A DNA stretch of 64,000 bases from AP-15 sp963736715. Lineage in GTDB: Bacteria > Pseudomonadota > Alphaproteobacteria > ATCC43930 > CGMCC-115725. Location of the stretch: assembly GCA_963736715.1 (NCBI GenBank), contig CAVTQA010000046.1:310001-374000 (forward strand), in the 5' to 3' direction. This document shows, one piece after another, positions 1 through 8,656 of the stretch. The translations under genes were made by a program, and so were the position numbers. The notes beneath the pieces were generated by a model. That model searched no databases and was not told the origin of the DNA. It saw only the letters and a list, made by a program, of their open reading frames with translations. Each line of letters starts with the position of its first letter. The first letter of the stretch is position 1.

Positions 1-401
1 GGCCGCTGCGCGCCCGCCGCGCCAGAATCGGCCTTGCGCCCGCGCAGCATCATCGCCGCGACGAACAGCATCAGCAGCGCGAACAGGATCAGCAGCCGGT
101 GGCCGTCCACCGCCTTGCCGATCGACGAGCCGGCGAAGGCGCCGGCCAATCCGGCGGCCGCGAAGATCAGCGCGGGATGCCAGCGGACATGCCGCTCGCG
201 CGCGTGTGGCACGAGATTGGCGAACGCATTGAACGCGACCGCGAGCGCGCTGGTGCCGATCGCCAGATGCGGGTCCGGCATCCCGACGACATACAGCAGC
301 AACGGCACCGCGAGAATCGAGCCGCCGCCGCCAACCAGGCCGAGCGTGAACCCGACGATCACCCCGCTGCAGACTGCCGCCGCTGTCTGGAATGGATCCA
401 C
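1..401 (-). CDS. TSUP (TauE/SafE) family membrane permease, 3'-truncated by window edge
   Basis: The readable 133 residues are the N-terminal half of a sulfite exporter TauE/SafE family permease. They begin with a hydrophobic helix carrying the family's glycine-rich GLVGGGGS turn, followed by two or three more membrane helices. The GTG start lies 9 bases after the stop of the upstream cytochrome gene, and the GGGAGG at the end of that gene can serve as ribosome binding site. TSUP proteins move sulfite, sulfonates or other small anions across the inner membrane. Next to a thiosulfate dehydrogenase-like cytochrome, a sulfur-anion role is a reasonable inference. The C-terminal half lies outside the window, so substrate cannot be judged. 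Confidence 0.8.
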   Translation of the reverse strand, partial: MDPFQTAAAVCSGVIVGFTLGLVGGGGSILAVPLLLYVVGMPDPHLAIGTSALAVAFNAFANLVPHARERHVRWHPALIFAAAGLAGAFAGSSIGKAVDGHRLLILFALLMLFVAAMMLRGRKADSGAAGAQR

Positions 402-410
402 CCGCGCCGC

Positions 411-1538
411 TCAGCCTCCCGATGCCGGAGAGCTGCTTCGCAGGGTGTGTGCGTTGTCCTTCTGCCACTGCTGGATCGGCTGCCACGGTCCGGTTAGATG
501 CTGCGATGGCGGAAACGGGCCGAGGAATGGCGGATAGGTCGCGTCGGCGGGCTTGAGCACACGGTCGGGAAAATCCCGCTCGTTGCCGAGCCGGTGCGGC
601 CGCGGCTGACTATCGACGAAAACGGCAACGTCGAACGCATCCTGCGCGCTGAGTACAGGGTGTGCGTAATCGGTGCCGAACGGCATATTGGCGCGAATGA
701 AGTTAGCCGCCGTGATCGGACGTGCCATGCCCGCGCCGTCGTTATAGCTGTCCGGTCCCCACAATGGCGGGAATTGATAGCGATGTCCTTGCGCCGCATC
801 TTCCGGCCCCCAGCGCTTCCCCTGCCCGTCCGCCTGATGGCACACCGCGCAGGTTTCCGCGAACACCGCCTCGCCGTGTTTCGGATCGCTCGCCGCGGTC
901 GGCAGCGGGAGCGGCGGGGCCCCCCGTCCCTCGGCGCCGCGCCCGGTCGGAAAGCCGGCACTAATGAACCGGATATACGTCAGCATCGCCTTCATTTCCG
1001 GGCCGTCCGGCGGCAGCGCGCGGCCGTTCATGCTGCGCTCCATACAACCGTTGATCCGGTCCTCCAGCGTCCGCACCTCGTTCTCGCGGCCGATGAACTG
1101 TGGAAAGACGCCCCAAACGCCCGCGAGCGGCAACCCGAACTTCTTCGTGCCGGCATCCGAATGGCAGCTCTGACATTCGAGCCCATTGCCAGAGAACCGT
1201 TTCGCGGGATCGCTGGCGTCCGGTCCGATCGTCGCCGCGGTGTTCACGATCAGGTCGCGGCCGACCCGCACCGTCCGGCCGAACGCGTCCATCGGCAGGG
1301 CATCGACGTCCGGAACGGCCCACTCCTGCGCTGAGGCGCTCGTCAGGGTGGCACAGCAGATCAGCGCGGTGGCCAGCGGGTGTTTTGGTATGACGGACGA
1401 CCTCCCGAAGCTCCCCGGCTCCTCCCAAAGAGGCTCGCATAACACTATTTCGGTGTCAACGGGATGGCCTGGTCTACCCTTCCGTGGTTTTGATCCACCA
1501 ATGAGGGAGAGACCATGCAACACGTCAATCTCGATCAC
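411..1538 (-). CDS. tsdA: Dihaem cytochrome c, thiosulfate dehydrogenase (TsdA)-like
   Basis: Two c-type haem motifs are visible, CQSCH (His126) and CAVCH (His234), behind a hydrophobic signal-like segment at residues 55-70. A cysteine in RINGCMER lies 39 residues after the first haem histidine. By my recollection this is the spacing of the unusual Cys haem ligand in Allochromatium TsdA. A distal-domain FIRANMP motif could supply the Met ligand of haem 2. TsdA joins two thiosulfates to tetrathionate in the periplasm, passing electrons to the respiratory chain. The start is uncertain: residues 1-48 precede the signal peptide without family character, there is no ATG nearby, and a GTG at 1445 is an alternative. 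It is co-transcribed with the downstream TSUP permease. Confidence 0.75.
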   Translation of the reverse strand: MIEIDVLHGLSLIGGSKPRKGRPGHPVDTEIVLCEPLWEEPGSFGRSSVIPKHPLATALICCATLTSASAQEWAVPDVDALPMDAFGRTVRVGRDLIVNTAATIGPDASDPAKRFSGNGLECQSCHSDAGTKKFGLPLAGVWGVFPQFIGRENEVRTLEDRINGCMERSMNGRALPPDGPEMKAMLTYIRFISAGFPTGRGAEGRGAPPLPLPTAASDPKHGEAVFAETCAVCHQADGQGKRWGPEDAAQGHRYQFPPLWGPDSYNDGAGMARPITAANFIRANMPFGTDYAHPVLSAQDAFDVAVFVDSQPRPHRLGNERDFPDRVLKPADATYPPFLGPFPPSQHLTGPWQPIQQWQKDNAHTLRSSSPASGG

Positions 1539-2088
1539 GACAGGTCGTCATAGGCGACTTAACCCCCTCGCCATCGCCCATGATCATCGCGCCGTGCCCC
1601 GACATTGCTCATTGGTGCACCTTCGGGCGGGAGGGTGCGGAGCCGCGTAGCGCGTAGCATTCTCCCCGCCCGATCGGACGCCGCAGCCGGCATGTCGCCA
1701 CCCGCAACGAACGGCGGGTTAGGTCGAACCTCGTGGTTGCATCGCGGTCCCGCGAACGGCCGGAATCGGCGCAAAGGCGCCACCATCCCTGCCGCGGTGC
1801 GAGGCCAGCTCGCCACCTAAACCGGTCGTCGCTCGCTTTCTGCGTGGCTCGCGCTCTCGCGGGCATGAACCCTTGGCGTCGACTTGCCCTATGTTCCTTT
1901 CCGATTACATCGGTGGGGCGCTCCGTGGGCCTTGATGAGAACGTATGGTGAACTTATGTGTCGGCCTCCTTAGCTCCAGAGCCCCCGTTGATACTGGAAA
2001 TCGTTGCCGATCCGTCTTCGCTCCCTGTTGTCACCTGTTTCCAACGCCGAGAATTGAGGAATATCAATAACTTGCTCCTGATCGACTT
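1539..2088. other. Non-coding stretch without recognisable gene
   Basis: About 550 bases between the cytochrome gene and a DUF5681 relic. Short open frames on both strands lack ribosome binding sites and recognisable domains. I see no RNA gene. With the relic next to it, this looks like decayed DNA plus the upstream region of the cytochrome operon. Confidence 0.5.
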
Positions 2089-2435
2089 TTGCCTCGCGCG
2101 CGCGTCGCGAAGGGCAGCTCCGGCAACCCGCGGGGACAGCCGCACGGCATCCCCAACCCCAAGCGGCGCGTGCGCGATCTTGCCGCCCGAGCGCTGAGTG
2201 CGCCGGCGCTGTCAAAGCCGCTTGATCGCAAGCCGCATCTGTTGCGGGCCCTTGCGGCACAACCCCGCTTCTCGCCCCGATCGACCCAGCGAAGCGCCTC
2301 GGGATCGATCTGTGATCGTTGCGCACAACCCAGGATTTCCGGCAGGTGCTGGCCAGCGTTCTGAGGGCCATCGCGAGTGGCGAGATCACCCCCTTCGAGG
2401 GCGTGCAGATCGCCAAGCGGGTGGAGGCCCGGTAG
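2089..2435 (+). pseudogene. DUF5681-domain protein remnant, frameshifted
   Basis: From a TTG at 2089 the frame reads a basic segment with KGSSGNPRGQPHG, the signature start of DUF5681 proteins (KGxSGNPxGRPxG). After the frame is lost near 2270-2330, the matching C-terminus (QVLASVLRAIASGEITPFEG, then a short basic tail) continues to the stop at 2433-2435. DUF5681 proteins are small, of unknown function, and often lie near phage or transposable genes. The broken frame and lack of neighbours suggest a relic of an old insertion. Confidence 0.6.
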
Positions 2436-2549
2436 CGCGCGCCGGCCGCCTCGTACGGTTGGTGCGCCGGCCGGCCATTCAAACGAGTCCGGTCCGGCCC
2501 CGACGGATATCGTAATATCGGAACATAGAAACCGGTGGGAGAGAAGACT

Positions 2550-3974
2550 ATGACCGACGATGCCGCGTGGCCGCTCGCCCAACACGTTTGCCGCACCGGC
2601 TATGTGGATTTGCCGGCGAGCGCCGTCGAATCCGCCCGTCGCGATATCCTCGATACTTTTGGCTGCATGCTGGGCGGCAGCGGCTCGCCGGGGATCGATC
2701 AGCTCTTTACGGTGATCGCCCGGTGGGGCGGGCGTGAGGAAAGCCGGGTGCTGTTGCGGGGCACCAGCCTGCCGGCGCCACAGGCGGCGCTGCTCAATGC
2801 CAGCATGGGTCATGCGCTGGATTTCGACGACACGTTGGACACCGGAGGTTCCATCCATCCCGGCGTCTCAGTATTGGGCGCGGTGCTTGCCGTGTGCGAC
2901 AGCCTCGGGGGCGTCAGTGGGCGTGATGTGCTGTTGGCGGTCGTGCTCGGTCTCGACGTATCGTGCCGCATTGCGCTCGCGAGCACGCTCGACCGGGGCT
3001 GGCATCGCACCGCAGCGATGGGGATCTTCGGCGCCACCGCCGCTGCAGGCAAACTCGTCGGCTTGACGCCAGAACTGATGCTGGCCGCCTTCGGCATCGC
3101 CTACAGTCACGCCGCCGGCAATCGCCAATGCATCCTGGACGGGGCGCTGACCAAGCGGATGCAGGCGGGCCAGGCGGCAAGCGCCGGCGTCTTTTCGGCC
3201 GTATTGGCGCAGACCGGGTTCACCGGCGCGCGCAATATCTTTAACGGCCGTTTTGGCTTCCTGGAGCTGTACCAACCCCATGGATACGACGCATCGGCGC
3301 TCCTCCGCGACCTGGGCACGGCGTTCCGCGGCGAGGCGTTGAGCTACAAGCCGTATCCCTGCGGTCGGCCACTGCATGCAGCGATCGATGCCGCACTGGC
3401 AGCGCGAGCGCAGCTCAACATCGAGCGGCCCGATGACATCGCATCGGTGACGATCGAGGCGGACCCCAGCGGACACCGCGACCAATTCGGCCGCGGGCCG
3501 GTGAAGCGTCGCCCTACCCAGGTGGTGGAGGCGCAGTTCGCCCAACCGTTCCTCGTCGCTACTGCGCTAGTGCACGGCAAGGTAGGGATAGCGGAGGTCG
3601 ATGGTCTAGGAGATGCCTCGGTTCTGTCGCTATCGGATCGGATCGCCGGCGTTGCGTGCGATCACCGGCCGAGAGGCTCGCTCAGCATCACGGTTCAACG
3701 GACCGATGGGCGCTCGATTACGGTCGAAGCCACCGATCCCATCGGGTCTCCAGAAAAGCCGCTCACCAATGCTCAGCTCGAGGCGAAGTTCCGCGACTGC
3801 GCGCGCAATGCGGTGCGGCCGCTGTCGGATGCGCGTGTAGACGGGCTATTGGCGGCGATCGGGCGATTGGAAACGCTCCCCGATGCGCGCGAGTTGATGA
3901 CCGCAGTGACGGCCGCCACCATCGCCGACTCCCCGCCCGGCGTCGAATGGATGCGTCGCGGCTTCACCAGCTGA
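2550..3974 (+). CDS. MmgE/PrpD family protein
   Basis: 474 residues with the MmgE/PrpD fold signature: an N-terminal all-helical region (DILDTFGCMLGGSG), the GHALDFDDT stretch with its acidic cluster, and the later YKPYPCGRPLH motif. Family members include 2-methylcitrate dehydratase (PrpD) and cis-aconitate decarboxylase, but many are uncharacterised dehydratase or decarboxylase homologues, so the substrate is open. The ATG at 2550 follows GGGAGAG by six bases and is preferred over an in-frame GTG at 2535. The gene stands alone with no methylcitrate cycle genes beside it, arguing against a PrpD role. Confidence 0.85.
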   Translation: MTDDAAWPLAQHVCRTGYVDLPASAVESARRDILDTFGCMLGGSGSPGIDQLFTVIARWGGREESRVLLRGTSLPAPQAALLNASMGHALDFDDTLDTGGSIHPGVSVLGAVLAVCDSLGGVSGRDVLLAVVLGLDVSCRIALASTLDRGWHRTAAMGIFGATAAAGKLVGLTPELMLAAFGIAYSHAAGNRQCILDGALTKRMQAGQAASAGVFSAVLAQTGFTGARNIFNGRFGFLELYQPHGYDASALLRDLGTAFRGEALSYKPYPCGRPLHAAIDAALAARAQLNIERPDDIASVTIEADPSGHRDQFGRGPVKRRPTQVVEAQFAQPFLVATALVHGKVGIAEVDGLGDASVLSLSDRIAGVACDHRPRGSLSITVQRTDGRSITVEATDPIGSPEKPLTNAQLEAKFRDCARNAVRPLSDARVDGLLAAIGRLETLPDARELMTAVTAATIADSPPGVEWMRRGFTS

Positions 3975-4038
3975 ATCGACTTGCGGGCACCATTGTGGAA
4001 AGATGCCGCTGCCGTTGTAAGTCAGCAGGGAGCGCCAG

Positions 4039-4431
4039 ATGATCGAGAAGACTACGCAATCCGTCGCGAACCTGGGCTATCACGCCCACATTTATTACGA
4101 CCCGATGAAGACGCGCGCCGTCGCCGAGCGAGTGTGCGCTGCGATGGACGAGAAGTTCCCGGTCGAGATCGACGGCTTCCGCGATACGCCGGTCGGGCCG
4201 CACCCGATCGCCAATGTGCTGGTCATTTTCAAGCCCGACCAGTTCGAACATGTCGTGCCGTATCTGATGCTGAACCGCGGCGGGCTCGACGTACTGGTCC
4301 ACCCGCTGACCGAGGACGCTGTCGAGGACCATAGCAGTTACGCGATCTGGCTCGGTAACCCGGTCGAGTTGAAACTTCATACGCTGCCCCACGGTCGCGG
4401 CGGGCGGCTGCCGAGCGGAGTAAGCGCGTAG
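4039..4431 (+). CDS. DOPA 4,5-dioxygenase family protein
   Basis: 130 residues, normal for the small DOPA-dioxygenase family of aromatic ring-cleaving enzymes. Visible family features are the N-terminal HAHIYY histidine pair, the PHPIANVLV segment and the C-terminal VLVHPLT histidine. These histidines probably bind the catalytic metal. Fungal and plant relatives cleave DOPA extradiol-fashion; bacterial substrates are mostly unknown. The start has GGGAGCG nearby. It lies 64 bases after the MmgE/PrpD gene on the same strand and could share its transcript. Confidence 0.85.
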   Translation: MIEKTTQSVANLGYHAHIYYDPMKTRAVAERVCAAMDEKFPVEIDGFRDTPVGPHPIANVLVIFKPDQFEHVVPYLMLNRGGLDVLVHPLTEDAVEDHSSYAIWLGNPVELKLHTLPHGRGGRLPSGVSA

Positions 4432-4629
4432 GCACCGAGGCATCGTGCGCGCCCGATGAAAAGGCGGTCGCGCAAGACACAGTGAGCTGGTGCCCCCTAA
4501 ACTATACTGATAACGCAATTAAGAACGGTACAACCGCGCTGGCCAGTGCGGCGGACGCGAGCCGTCACGGGACCGCGTCGGCTGAGCGACCCCGACAGTC
4601 TGTTTCCTATTGTATCATTCAAGCCGAGC

Positions 4630-5343
4630 TCAGGAAAGCGGACCGAGAAACCGCGCTTGCGATCCGAGCCGGGGCTGCAGCTCCTCGGCAAAATATCGCA
4701 GATGGTCCGGATATGGATACACCTTGCCGGCAAGCAGCAGCGGTGTCTCGGCCAAAGCCGCAGCGTCGAGCGCATGATGAAACCCCTTTTCTGGGCAGAT
4801 CCGTCCAAGGGCTAGGACAAAATTCCGCTTGGCGTGCCGAGCCCGCAACTCGATGATAGGCACGCCGTTCGGGATTTCCGGCAGCATTGTCTCATTGGCT
4901 GGGAAACTCGCGCGTTGCGAAGCTGACACGCAATTGAAGTACCGCCCGGGGCGACGCTCCGACAATGCGTCAGAGGGGTAGTGGTCGACCGGCAGATGCA
5001 GAGTCACCAAGGTCGGCACACCGGGATCAGGCAGATATTCTGCGAAATCGTGGCCGTGGCAGTGCACGAGGTCGACCGGCCATTGCCGCAGCGCCTCTTG
5101 TATTCGCTTGCCGTGCGCTCGTTGCGCCCGGCGCCGTAGGTCCTCGTTGAACTGGGCCGGGAGCGCCCCGGTGGCAAGCAGCTCACCAGCTGTTTTGGAT
5201 CCCGCACAGGCGATCACCAGAGATCGGTGGCCCTTCGCAACCAAGGCGCGATCAAGCGCAGCGAGCACCTGTTCCGCGCCTCCGGCTGTGTCGGGACCAA
5301 CGGGCGCGAAGACATAAGCGACGTTGAGGACAGTCAGGCCCAT
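4630..5343 (-). CDS. GT4-type glycosyltransferase, C-terminally truncated
   Basis: 237 residues matching the N-terminal half of a GT-B glycosyltransferase. The start (MGLTVLNVAYVFAPVG) and the TAGGAEQVLAALDRAL loop are typical acceptor-domain features, and the linker to the donor domain (LALGRICPEKGFHHAL) is present. The frame ends just after the first donor-domain strands (ARFLGPLS), so the E-x7-E nucleotide-sugar site is missing. No other frame downstream continues the family, so this is a true truncation, unlike the one-base breaks elsewhere. Its start overlaps the PIG-L gene's end by 10 bases, so it is the last gene of the glyco-cluster. It is probably inactive. Confidence 0.75.
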   Translation of the reverse strand: MGLTVLNVAYVFAPVGPDTAGGAEQVLAALDRALVAKGHRSLVIACAGSKTAGELLATGALPAQFNEDLRRRAQRAHGKRIQEALRQWPVDLVHCHGHDFAEYLPDPGVPTLVTLHLPVDHYPSDALSERRPGRYFNCVSASQRASFPANETMLPEIPNGVPIIELRARHAKRNFVLALGRICPEKGFHHALDAAALAETPLLLAGKVYPYPDHLRYFAEELQPRLGSQARFLGPLS

Positions 5344-6164
5344 CTCGGTGAGCTATGGCCGAGCGCTTCGAGAGCTTCTCGGGCGTGGCGTCGCCACAGT
5401 TCGCCGGTGACGCTCCACCCCAGCCTCTCGTAATGGAGCTCGCCTGGATGCGGCGGCCGTGCAAAATCATATTTCGGCGCCTCGCGGAAGCGTTCTACTT
5501 CCGTATCAAACCCTCTAAGCAGGTCGTGTTGCGATGTAAAGCAGCCGATCATCCGCCTCTTGCGCAACCGATCCGCGGCGCTAAGTTCGAGTATCGTCGC
5601 GGGCCGGTCGGCCGGAAGAAAGTTGCCGGTTGCGAGCCCCGGCCCGTCGGCATGGTACGCGGTCTTTTCGATGATGGCCGGGGGCGATCGACCTTCGGCG
5701 GCGATCAAGCGAGCAGCGGTCTGCGCAGCAAAAGCGACCGCGTCGTGATCGGGGTGGCCGCCTTCATACGGTTGGACGAAGACAGCATCGGGCGCCTGCT
5801 GCAGCAGCCGATGCTGCAGGTTTTCGGTCAACATTACGAGATTTAGATAAGCTTCTTGGTCAGGGATGCCGACCATCTCGGTCCTGAGGCCGTCCGAGTC
5901 ACCAGCCTCGAGTGCGGCACGCAGTTCGACCCGGCGCGCGAACGCGTACTCCGCCATATTCGCGAAGCCGTGCGCCGCTGCATCACATCCGTCGCGCGGC
6001 GCACCATCGGTGACCTGCAACAGCAGGGCATCCTTGAAGCGGCACAATTGAGCGCCCATGCCAATGGTTTCGTCGTCGGGATGCGCAACGACGATCGTTA
6101 CCCGTGCTTCGACCGCACGGTGTTCTACCAAAAGCGCAAGGATTTCGTGAACTTTACTGGTCAT
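5334..6164 (-). CDS. PIG-L family deacetylase
   Basis: 276 residues with the zinc site of PIG-L/LmbE deacetylases: AHPDDE at residues 27-32 and HPDH at 137-140. Relatives remove the acetyl group from N-acetylglucosamine in GPI precursors, mycothiol (MshB) and bacillithiol (BshB) pathways. The ATG at 6164 overlaps the stop of the glycosidase-like gene in an ATGA, which fixes the start even though the open frame runs further upstream. In this cluster it probably deacetylates an N-acetyl-amino-sugar unit of the unknown product; that role is inferred from family and context. Confidence 0.88.
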   Translation of the reverse strand: MTSKVHEILALLVEHRAVEARVTIVVAHPDDETIGMGAQLCRFKDALLLQVTDGAPRDGCDAAAHGFANMAEYAFARRVELRAALEAGDSDGLRTEMVGIPDQEAYLNLVMLTENLQHRLLQQAPDAVFVQPYEGGHPDHDAVAFAAQTAARLIAAEGRSPPAIIEKTAYHADGPGLATGNFLPADRPATILELSAADRLRKRRMIGCFTSQHDLLRGFDTEVERFREAPKYDFARPPHPGELHYERLGWSVTGELWRRHAREALEALGHSSPRWA

Positions 6165-7093
6165 CCCGGCGAGATAGGCGAGCCCAACGGGGCGAACCCG
6201 CCGCCCGCCCGCCAATACCGTTTCAGCATGCGGCAGCAAAATTCGGCAAATTCCTCCTCGACAATCGGCGGGCTCGTATGATGCGGCTGCAATCCTCGGT
6301 GCTCGGGCGTGAAGCAGAACGTCACCGTGACGTCGAAATCTTCGAGCGCCTGCATCTGACGATCGAACCATGCCTCGGCATTTGGACGAAAACTGTCGGC
6401 CCAGCTGAGCCCGGTGCGCAGGTAGCGAACCCCGAGTCGTTTCAGCCATTGGGCCGCGTCGTCCAGCCGATGATCGTCGAAATGAAACCACTGGCAGATG
6501 CCCAGTTCCGGCGTGTAATCCGAAAAGCGGGCGGCGGCGCGCTTCGGCGAGCCATCCTCGCGCAGCAAGCCCATGTAGAAATGGCGGTAATAGGATGAGC
6601 CCTCGGCCTCGCGGTGCCGGGTCGTCGCCGGCCAGGCCTTTGGCAGATCGTAAAGGCTGTACCAGTGGATGCGGGGCGTCCTGCCGATCAACAGCTCCGC
6701 ACTCCGCTCCAGACCGAATTCCTGGACCTCTTCCGCCCCGAAACTCGATGCCCCAACCTCGGACACCCATACGGGGAGACCGCCGGCGCTGGCGATCTCG
6801 GCGAGCTTCGCCGGCCACTCGTCGATCATCCAAAGGTTCCAGTCGAGCGGAAACCCGTGCACCGCCACAACATCGACCTGCTCCAATGCGCCCTTGCCGG
6901 TGAGGTTGGCAATGAACAGCGGATCGATCGGCGAAATACCGCCCAGTACCCGCGGCAGACCAGGTGCTTCTGCCGCAATGACCTCGCCCGCTAACCGCGT
7001 CATTCTGGCGAAGCGTTCCCAGTCGGGATCGAGCTCGAGATCCCAATGCGATTTGTTGTTGGGCTCGTTCCACAGCATGGCAGCTTCGATCAT
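6161..7093 (-). CDS. Glycoside hydrolase-like protein with permuted barrel order
   Basis: 310 residues resembling clan A (beta/alpha)8 glycosidases such as beta-xylosidases. An acid/base motif LWNEPN sits at residues 7-12, a VHGFPLDWN strand near 78, and a likely nucleophile in WVSEVG near 109. The region that normally opens such a barrel (RLGVRYLRTGLSWAD, then VTVTFCFTPEHRG) comes after these, in the last 100 residues. The order therefore looks circularly permuted. Start and stop both overlap neighbours by ATGA, so the gene is whole as drawn. A hydrolase or transglycosidase step in the cluster's product pathway is inferred. Confidence 0.75.
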   Translation of the reverse strand: MIEAAMLWNEPNNKSHWDLELDPDWERFARMTRLAGEVIAAEAPGLPRVLGGISPIDPLFIANLTGKGALEQVDVVAVHGFPLDWNLWMIDEWPAKLAEIASAGGLPVWVSEVGASSFGAEEVQEFGLERSAELLIGRTPRIHWYSLYDLPKAWPATTRHREAEGSSYYRHFYMGLLREDGSPKRAAARFSDYTPELGICQWFHFDDHRLDDAAQWLKRLGVRYLRTGLSWADSFRPNAEAWFDRQMQALEDFDVTVTFCFTPEHRGLQPHHTSPPIVEEEFAEFCCRMLKRYWRAGGGFAPLGSPISPG

Positions 7094-7875
7094 GCCGAGA
7101 CGGTTCCTTCAGTCTGTGAATGAACCTTCGCCGGATAGACTGCGCCAAGGGGGGTCGGCGGCCGGGTCGGCCGGCACACGAATACCTCCTCCTCCGGATT
7201 GGCCTCGATCAGAAACCCGGCGCTGCGGAGCATCGCCGCCGTGCAAGCGCGGTTTGGAACCCACCAATTTGTGTTGTCGCCGGCATAGCAGTGCTCGATG
7301 AAGAATAGCCGCGGAAAGCTCGGCCGATCGAAGATTGCCCTCTCGGAGAACGGGTAGTCCTCCTCGAGCGGGTCTTCGCCGGATTCACCGCGCTGCATGG
7401 ATTGGCAAACAAAGATATCGCGGACCACGTGCTCGCGGATCAGATCGAGCGCCAAAAGCGGATGCCGCAAATGATAGAGTACACCCAGAAAAAGCACGAT
7501 GTCGAACCGCTCGCTGAGCAATCCGACGTCAAAAGCCGACATCTCGGCGAACTCGATTTTTACGCCGATAGTCTCCGCGGCGAACCGCGCCTGCCGCAAG
7601 TAATCGGGATCGTGATCGATCGCGAGAACACGAGCAGCGTTGCGCAATTTCATTTGGATCGAATAGAATCCGGCATTGCAGCCAATATCGAGGACCGTCT
7701 TGCCGCTGAGGTCGGCGGGAATCGCGTGGGCGAACCGTCGCCATTTGACCCCTGGGTAGTCACCGAGGTAATGGTCCGGCGCGGTCATGACCCCGCCCAG
7801 ATCGATATTGTGAAACCATGGTCCCAGCGCTGCAGCGGTATCCCGCAATTCATCGAGAGTTTTGTTGCGGCTCAT
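7090..7875 (-). CDS. SAM-dependent methyltransferase, CmoB-like (TIGR04290-type)
   Basis: 261 residues with a class I SAM-binding motif VLDIGCNAGFYS. The overall layout is like CmoB, the tRNA mo5U34 methyl/carboxymethyltransferase family: a KWRRF segment before motif I and FLGVLYHLRHPL after it. From memory it resembles the NCBIfam TIGR04290 group, which occurs in sparse conserved neighbourhoods rather than with tRNA modification genes. The start at 7875 is set by the ATGA overlap with the nucleotidyltransferase stop and a GAGGAG upstream. It probably methylates a sugar or aglycone intermediate; the substrate is unknown. Confidence 0.85.
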   Translation of the reverse strand: MSRNKTLDELRDTAAALGPWFHNIDLGGVMTAPDHYLGDYPGVKWRRFAHAIPADLSGKTVLDIGCNAGFYSIQMKLRNAARVLAIDHDPDYLRQARFAAETIGVKIEFAEMSAFDVGLLSERFDIVLFLGVLYHLRHPLLALDLIREHVVRDIFVCQSMQRGESGEDPLEEDYPFSERAIFDRPSFPRLFFIEHCYAGDNTNWWVPNRACTAAMLRSAGFLIEANPEEEVFVCRPTRPPTPLGAVYPAKVHSQTEGTVSA

Positions 7876-8651
7876 CGCGCGCTCCTCGCCGTGAACCTCA
7901 TCGGCGTAACCGGAGAGGGAGCCTGGTTTTTGGCATCGGCGAGGAGTCGCATCGCCTCTCGATAGCCGCCCAAAGTCCCGACATCTACATAGGCCGTGCC
8001 AGACGGCACCGCCAACACATCGCCACCCGCCGCCAAATAGGCATTCACCAGCGTCCCGACATATTCGTCGTGCGGGTCGCGTTCGCACCATAAGCTGTGA
8101 AGATCATGCAATACTGCACCGGGCAGCTTGAAGGCGCCCCATACCCAGCGTGATGCCGCACCTCGCCGTTTTACTTGAATTTCCCGAACACGGCCCTCGT
8201 CGTCGCTGACGACGGCGTCGAACAGCTCCGGCCGATCCACGGGAAAGGTCAGAAAAGCGAGCCGATCATCGGGAAGGCGCACCAGGGCGTCCTCCGGCAG
8301 CCAGATCGTATCGGGCAAACCGATCAGCACCACATCGTCGCGCTGGATCAGCGGCAGCGCGCGGAAGATCGCATCGCACAGACCCGCGGGTTCGGGCTGT
8401 ACGACATAAGCGATCGCGGCTGGGCCGATCATGCCCCCGTAGTACTGCAGAATGTCGGACTTCCAGGGCGAAATGACAAAACAGATCTTGTCGGCGCCGG
8501 CTTTCAGCATCCGCTCAATGAGATACTCGCTGACGGCGCGGGGGCGCTCGGTCGCACCATCGAAGCGGCTGCCGACCGGCAGCAATTCCTTGGAGAACGC
8601 CAGCGGCTGGATGCGTGTGCCGCTGCCCGCGGCCGGCACAATGCCCCACAT
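7872..8651 (-). CDS. Sugar-nucleotidyltransferase (RmlA/GalU-like)
   Basis: 259 residues starting with the nucleotidyltransferase signature GIVPAAGSGTRIQPL and SKELLPVG, which binds NTP and sugar-1-phosphate. A mid-protein GLPDT replaces the usual GD metal motif, and the end (YVDVGTLGGYREA) resembles RmlA-type enzymes. The ATG at 8651 has a strong GGAGGAATA ribosome site and replaces a longer but unsupported upstream extension. It likely makes the NDP-sugar used by the cluster's epimerases and glycosyltransferases. It overlaps the methyltransferase start by ATGA. Confidence 0.85.
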   Translation of the reverse strand: MWGIVPAAGSGTRIQPLAFSKELLPVGSRFDGATERPRAVSEYLIERMLKAGADKICFVISPWKSDILQYYGGMIGPAAIAYVVQPEPAGLCDAIFRALPLIQRDDVVLIGLPDTIWLPEDALVRLPDDRLAFLTFPVDRPELFDAVVSDDEGRVREIQVKRRGAASRWVWGAFKLPGAVLHDLHSLWCERDPHDEYVGTLVNAYLAAGGDVLAVPSGTAYVDVGTLGGYREAMRLLADAKNQAPSPVTPMRFTARSAR

Positions 8652-8656
8652 CGCAA

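Noticed and set aside
1440..1475. TTGACA-like box upstream of the cytochrome gene
   Set aside because: The following TATGCG is at far too short a spacing for a sigma-70 promoter.
4590..4625. TTGAAT and TACAAT-like boxes beyond the truncated glycosyltransferase
   Set aside because: Boxes are nearly adjacent and no supported gene follows.
5334..7148. A 604-residue open frame covering both the PIG-L and glycosidase-like genes
   Set aside because: Only the part after 6164 has family character; the rest is the antisense-free shadow of the glycosidase-like gene, and ATGA overlap fixes the real start.
7876..8091. Extended start for the CmoB-like methyltransferase
   Set aside because: The extra 72 residues overlap the nucleotidyltransferase and are basic and without pattern; ATG 7875 is coupled by ATGA.
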